Shown piece by piece: positions 5,788 to 9,257 of a stretch of 9,257 bases of DNA; position 1 is the stretch's first letter; each line of letters starts with the position of its first letter. This stretch comes from Sulfurimonas sp. Lineage in GTDB: Bacteria; Campylobacterota; Campylobacteria; Campylobacterales; Sulfurimonadaceae. The translations under genes and the position numbers were made by a program. The DNA lies in the NCBI GenBank assembly GCA_015663215.1, contig DQSP01000143.1, forward strand, positions 1-9,257, given 5' to 3'. The notes beneath the pieces were generated by a model. That model was given only the letters and a program-made list of their open reading frames with translations, did not search any database and was not told where the DNA came from.

Positions 5788-7192
5788 TTTAATATATCTT
5801 TTTTTAGCAAGTACACTTTTTGCAAAAAGTTTTGAGGACTTTAAACATGCAGAAAGTGCAGCCTTTAAAAAGTATAATGATAAAAATGATCTAGCTTTTG
5901 CCTCTTATTTAAAAGATGCATGGGAGGAGTACTCCGTAAAAGTATCTCCTTCTTTATACAAAAAACAAAAACCAAAGAGTATAACCCCCTCAAGAGAAAT
6001 AAAAATAAAAAATATTGGACCTCGAGTTAATATTAAAATACCTGAAATAAAAAAACAGGTAATAATTCCTATAAAATTAGAAGTTGTAAAAAAAGATACT
6101 AAAGATATTTATATAAACTATTTTGGACAAGAGATAGGCTTTAGTATAGATTCGAACATTCGTGATGCACATTTTTATCCTCAAAACCAAGCGGGAATAT
6201 TAAACTTTTTTAACCGTATGGCATCTAGTGATTATAAGCAAACAATTTATGAAATCAACGAAGCATGTAGAACACTTAAGTTAAATGACTGGGGAGTGTA
6301 TCAACTCGTTAATCAACTCTCAAAAACTCTTTATAGCTCTTCTGACAGTAGAAAGTTATATGCCTGGTTTATTTTTAATAAACTAGGCTATGAGGTAAAA
6401 ATAGGACTTGGAAGAAAGCATGTTGTGCTTATGCACTATAGTAAAAAAATCATCTATTCTACTCCTAGTTATAGTTTTGCAGATAAAAAGTTTTATGTTA
6501 TAAGTGCTTATGATAAAGCATCCCTCGGCAATATATATACCTATAATCAGACTTATCCAAATGCTCATAAAGCACTTGACTTAGAACTCAGAGAACTCCC
6601 AAATTTTAAAAAAAACCTTATGCATAAAACTGTTTCATTTACTCAGTTTGGCAAAGAGTATAGTTCAACATTTTCTTATGATAAAAACCTTATTGATTTT
6701 ATGGGCACATATCCTCAAGCAGATTATGAGACTTACTTTAATGCTCCAATGAGTTCTCTAGCTTATAATCAAATAGCATCTGACATAAAAAAATACATTA
6801 ACAATAAACACTCAAGTTATGCTATAAATTTTGTGTTAAATTTTGTTCAAAAAGCTTTTAAATATGAAACAGACCAGCAGCAGTTTGGGAGAGAAAAGGT
6901 TATGTTTGCGAACGAGACACTCTATTATGAGAAGTCAGATTGTGAGGATAGGGCTATACTCTTTGCATATCTTGTGAAAAAACTATTTAAAATCAGTGTA
7001 ATTGGTGTGAAATATAAAGATCATATGGCAACCGCACTCTATATTCCAATGCAAGGGGATAGTGTAAGGAAGGGCTCCAAAAGATATATTATCGCAGATC
7101 CTACTTATATTAATGCGAATATTGGGCAAAGTATGCCAAAATATAGGTCAGTAATACCTCAGTCGTATATTACAGTGAGTAAAGGCAGTTAA
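5732..7192 (+). CDS. secreted transglutaminase-like cysteine enzyme with an inactive second copy
   Basis: A 486-residue exported protein. A signal peptide (hydrophobic 11-29) ends at TLFA-KS with cleavage predicted after Ala31. The C-terminal domain (about 345-486) is transglutaminase-like, with a complete triad of Cys404 (SDCEDRA), His431 (KDHMATA) and Asp456 (IADPTY). Such folds act as amidases, proteases or cross-linkers, and the substrate here is unknown. Residues about 202-260 appear to be a second, degenerate copy: they align nearly without gaps to 402-459, with Ser204 at the Cys position, His230 at the His and Ala259 at the Asp. The N-terminal 32-120 is Lys-rich and low in complexity. 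The GTG start lies inside flgH and is supported by AAGGGG at 5717. The gene follows flgH and precedes an EAL gene by 2 bp, so it is probably made with flagellar genes and acts in the periplasm. It is not LapG: length, triad spacing and N-terminal region all differ. Confidence 0.8.
   Translation: MQQNKVGELKLFRLFGLSSLIYLFLASTLFAKSFEDFKHAESAAFKKYNDKNDLAFASYLKDAWEEYSVKVSPSLYKKQKPKSITPSREIKIKNIGPRVNIKIPEIKKQVIIPIKLEVVKKDTKDIYINYFGQEIGFSIDSNIRDAHFYPQNQAGILNFFNRMASSDYKQTIYEINEACRTLKLNDWGVYQLVNQLSKTLYSSSDSRKLYAWFIFNKLGYEVKIGLGRKHVVLMHYSKKIIYSTPSYSFADKKFYVISAYDKASLGNIYTYNQTYPNAHKALDLELRELPNFKKNLMHKTVSFTQFGKEYSSTFSYDKNLIDFMGTYPQADYETYFNAPMSSLAYNQIASDIKKYINNKHSSYAINFVLNFVQKAFKYETDQQQFGREKVMFANETLYYEKSDCEDRAILFAYLVKKLFKISVIGVKYKDHMATALYIPMQGDSVRKGSKRYIIADPTYINANIGQSMPKYRSVIPQSYITVSKGS
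6938..7102 (+). other. transglutaminase-like catalytic core (Cys-His-Asp)
   Basis: Codons 403-457 of the secreted protein hold Cys404, His431 and Asp456. The Cys-to-His (27) and His-to-Asp (25) spacings differ from those I recall for LapG (about 37 and 17), which marks a separate branch of the fold. Confidence 0.75.
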
Positions 7193-7194
7193 TC

Positions 7195-8409
7195 ATGAGT
7201 TTAGATAGTTGTTCACTTATATCTAATATAGCAAATAATGCAGAATTAATTAATAAATTAAAAGAAGAAAAGAAAGTTAACTACTTTTTAATTAACTTAG
7301 ATAATTTTTCAAATATTAATAGTGTTTATGGTTATAAAGTTGGTGATGAAGTGTTATGCCAGGTCGCTAATTATCTAGCTATGGTAAAACCAAAAAGTGC
7401 ATTGCTGTATCGTTTTAGTGCCGATAAGTTTGTACTAGTTGATGAGAGAGAGTTAGAGGAAAATGACTTCATATCTATATCTGAAGCAATTTTAGCATTT
7501 TTTTCTCAAGCGGATATAGTAATTGATGGAAACTTAGAGTTTAAAGTCTCTTTGAGTATTGGTATTTCATGCGACAGAGGACTTGCTAATATCACTCAAG
7601 CAGAAACTGCAGTAGATGAGCTCAGAGAAATGAGAAGGCATCATTACTATCTATATAACCCTCTCTCAAAATATGTAAAAGCACAAGAGATAAAAAATTA
7701 TTGGATTTTAAGGATTAAAGAAGCGGTTGCTAATGAAAATATTATTCCTTATTTTCAGCCAATTATAAATAATAGTACTGGAAAAATAGAAAAATATGAG
7801 TGTTTAGCTCGTATAAAAGATGAAAATAAAATCATCTCTCCGTATATGTTTATAGATGCTGCACGCATAACGGGGAATCTCTCTTATGTAACAAAATCAT
7901 TAATCTCTCAAAGTTTCAAAAAGTTTTCTGATAAAGATTTTGAATTTTCAATAAATATAACAGGAGAGGATTTACTTCTTGGTTATTTAGAATTTTATCT
8001 TCTTAAGTATGCACAAAAGTATAATATTAATCCATCAAGAGTTGTGTTAGAGATGTTAGAAGATATAACGACACTTGATAAAGGAACAACATTAACACAG
8101 CTAAACTCGCTTAGAGAAAAAGGTTTTAAAATAGCTATAGATGATTTTGGGGCTGAAAACTCAAATATGTCTAGGTTACTAGAACTCAAACCTGATTATC
8201 TTAAAATAGATGGTGCTTTTATAAAAAATATAGTGAGCGATGAGAACAGTGCCATAATCGTTGAAAGTATAGTACTTCTTTGTAAAAAAAGTGGTATAAA
8301 AATAATAGCAGAATATGTACATAATGAAGAGGTGCAAGAGAAAGTCAAAGCTTTTGGCATTGATTACTCTCAAGGGTATTACTTTAGTGAGCCAAAGCCC
8401 AATTTATAG
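7195..8409 (+). CDS. soluble degenerate-GGDEF / intact-EAL protein, probable c-di-GMP phosphodiesterase
   Basis: A 404-residue protein without membrane segments or an extra sensor domain. The GGDEF domain (about 28-155) keeps the fold-defining LDNFSNINSVYGYKVGDEVL but its active site reads SADKF (75-79) instead of GGDEF, so diguanylate cyclase activity is not expected. The EAL domain (about 172-400) keeps the residues for metal binding and hydrolysis: Glu202 (ECL for EAL), Asn254, Glu286, Asp316-Asp317, Lys337, Glu373 and Gln393. Loop 6 reads DDFGAENSNM rather than DDFGTGYSSL, so dimer control may differ. The likely role is cytoplasmic cleavage of cyclic di-GMP to pGpG, with the dead GGDEF as a possible GTP or ligand sensor; a pure c-di-GMP-binding role remains possible. 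Start ATG 7195 has AAAGG nine bases upstream. It is the third gene of the flgH operon, which ties it to motility. Confidence 0.88.
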   Translation: MSLDSCSLISNIANNAELINKLKEEKKVNYFLINLDNFSNINSVYGYKVGDEVLCQVANYLAMVKPKSALLYRFSADKFVLVDERELEENDFISISEAILAFFSQADIVIDGNLEFKVSLSIGISCDRGLANITQAETAVDELREMRRHHYYLYNPLSKYVKAQEIKNYWILRIKEAVANENIIPYFQPIINNSTGKIEKYECLARIKDENKIISPYMFIDAARITGNLSYVTKSLISQSFKKFSDKDFEFSINITGEDLLLGYLEFYLLKYAQKYNINPSRVVLEMLEDITTLDKGTTLTQLNSLREKGFKIAIDDFGAENSNMSRLLELKPDYLKIDGAFIKNIVSDENSAIIVESIVLLCKKSGIKIIAEYVHNEEVQEKVKAFGIDYSQGYYFSEPKPNL

Positions 8410-8417
8410 CTTCTAAC

Positions 8418-9257
8418 TTAGTAGTTAAATGCCACTTTATAAGTAGGATCATCTTCTTCGTAAGAGCAATGTGGACCTGCTTTTTTAAGGATGGCTTTAC
8501 AGTCTGCTGAAAGGTGGCGAAGTAGTAGGTTTTTCCCTGCATCTTCATACTTCTTGATGATAGCATCAACAGCCTCAACACCACTCGCATCCATAACACG
8601 AGCATTTTTAAAGTCTATAACTATTTTTGGTGGGTCTAATTCTATCTCAAAGTTATCGCTAAAAGTAGTAGCACTTCCAAAAAAGAGTGGACCTTCAAGC
8701 TCATACACTTTTGTACCATCTTCTTCAGTATGTGTTTTTGCCCAGATACGAGCATGTTTCCATGCAAACGCGAGAGCAGATATGATAACACCCGCGATAA
8801 CTGCAATAGCAAGGTCTTCAAAAATAGTGATGATAGTTACAGTAACCATAACAAATGCATCAGTTCGAGGCATATGTTTCATATGAGAAAAACTTGACCA
8901 CTCAAATGTCCCAATAGCAACCATAAACATGATACCAACTAAAACTGCAACGGGGATGGTGTTTAAAACATCTGTCATTGAAACAACTAATATAAGAAGT
9001 CCAACTGCCGCTGTAAATGATGAAAGACGTCCAAGTCCACCTGAAGTGAAGTTGATGATACTCTGACCAATCATAGCACAACCAGCCATACCACCGAAAA
9101 ATCCACAAGCAACATTACCAGCACCAAGAGCAACACACTCTTTGTTCGCACTACCACGAGTTCCACTCATCTCATCTAAAACAGAGAGAGTAAGAAGGGA
9201 TTCTATAAGTCCAACAAGAGCCATAATGACTGCATAAGGAAGCACAAGTATAAAAGC
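8418..9257 (-). CDS. SulP-family anion transporter, C-terminal half with STAS domain (5' end outside window)
   Basis: A partial 279-residue reading frame open through the right edge; the GTG at 9245 is internal, since the residues before it (AFIL) continue the membrane helix. SulP/SLC26 proteins move sulfate, bicarbonate, chloride or related anions across the inner membrane. Visible parts: several membrane helices (about 5-25, 42-70, 80-118 and 135-168), the SulP core segment around IGQSIINFTSGGLGRLSS, and a cytoplasmic STAS domain (about 182-262) with the DASG loop at 223-226, matching the conserved STAS phosphosite/ligand loop. A short acidic tail follows. The IGQS form replaces the SRT seen in many sulfate carriers, so the transported anion cannot be assigned. 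The promoter and N-terminus are outside the window. The gene converges on the EAL gene with 8 bp between stop codons. Confidence 0.9.
   Translation of the reverse strand, partial: AFILVLPYAVIMALVGLIESLLTLSVLDEMSGTRGSANKECVALGAGNVACGFFGGMAGCAMIGQSIINFTSGGLGRLSSFTAAVGLLILVVSMTDVLNTIPVAVLVGIMFMVAIGTFEWSSFSHMKHMPRTDAFVMVTVTIITIFEDLAIAVIAGVIISALAFAWKHARIWAKTHTEEDGTKVYELEGPLFFGSATTFSDNFEIELDPPKIVIDFKNARVMDASGVEAVDAIIKKYEDAGKNLLLRHLSADCKAILKKAGPHCSYEEDDPTYKVAFNY

Noticed and set aside
5732..8409. Assignment of the transglutaminase/EAL pair as LapG and LapD
   Set aside because: The EAL protein has no membrane segments, HAMP or periplasmic domain, and the enzyme is twice LapG's length with different triad spacing. 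Only the general logic is similar.
8414..8427. TAACT-TAGT-AGTTA as a bidirectional terminator
   Set aside because: The stem is five mostly AT pairs with no U-tract on either side, too weak to call.
8491..8886. Plus-strand open frame of 131 codons opposite the SulP gene
   Set aside because: It lies entirely antisense to a clear STAS/membrane coding region, its translation resembles no family, and it has no supporting context.

Overview
The window looks like a chromosomal segment of a free-living, flagellated member of the Campylobacterota (epsilonproteobacteria), most like Sulfurimonas or its relatives. This rests on low GC, short intergenic gaps, an extended -10 promoter (TGnTATAAT behind a T-run), a Campylobacter-style sigma-54 promoter before a stand-alone flgH, and a MutS of the MutS7 type with a C-terminal HNH nuclease. 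These are family-recognition arguments; no database search was possible.

Layout: seven genes read rightward and one leftward. (1) 1-1165: a CoA-disulfide reductase/NADH oxidase-like flavoprotein that has lost its N-terminal FAD-binding part. The non-homologous 5' flank may be the end of a mobile element. (2) 1171-4773: a promoter, then a two-gene unit of a membrane-anchored DjlA-like J-domain protein (HPD changed to HYD) and MutS7-HNH, separated by 3 bp. (3) 4782-5012: a 76-residue two-helix membrane protein of unknown function. (4) 5002-8409: a sigma-54 promoter overlapping the end of that small gene, then flgH (L-ring lipoprotein), a secreted transglutaminase-like protein overlapping flgH by 56 bp, and a soluble degenerate-GGDEF/intact-EAL protein 2 bp further on. 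(5) 8418-9257, minus strand: the C-terminal half of a SulP anion transporter with its STAS domain, running off the right edge and converging on the EAL gene with an 8-bp gap.

The two units of most interest are the MutS7-HNH gene with its coupled J-protein and the flgH/transglutaminase/EAL operon. MutS7-HNH is a fusion of mismatch sensor and nuclease, also known from giant viruses and octocoral mitochondria. The operon places an outer-membrane flagellar ring protein, a periplasmic Cys-His-Asp enzyme carrying a dead second copy of its own fold, and a probable c-di-GMP phosphodiesterase under one flagellar-class promoter.

No tRNA, rRNA, CRISPR array or complete insertion sequence was seen. No gene-free stretch exceeds 300 bp; the longest are 1-73 and 1166-1224, both described below.
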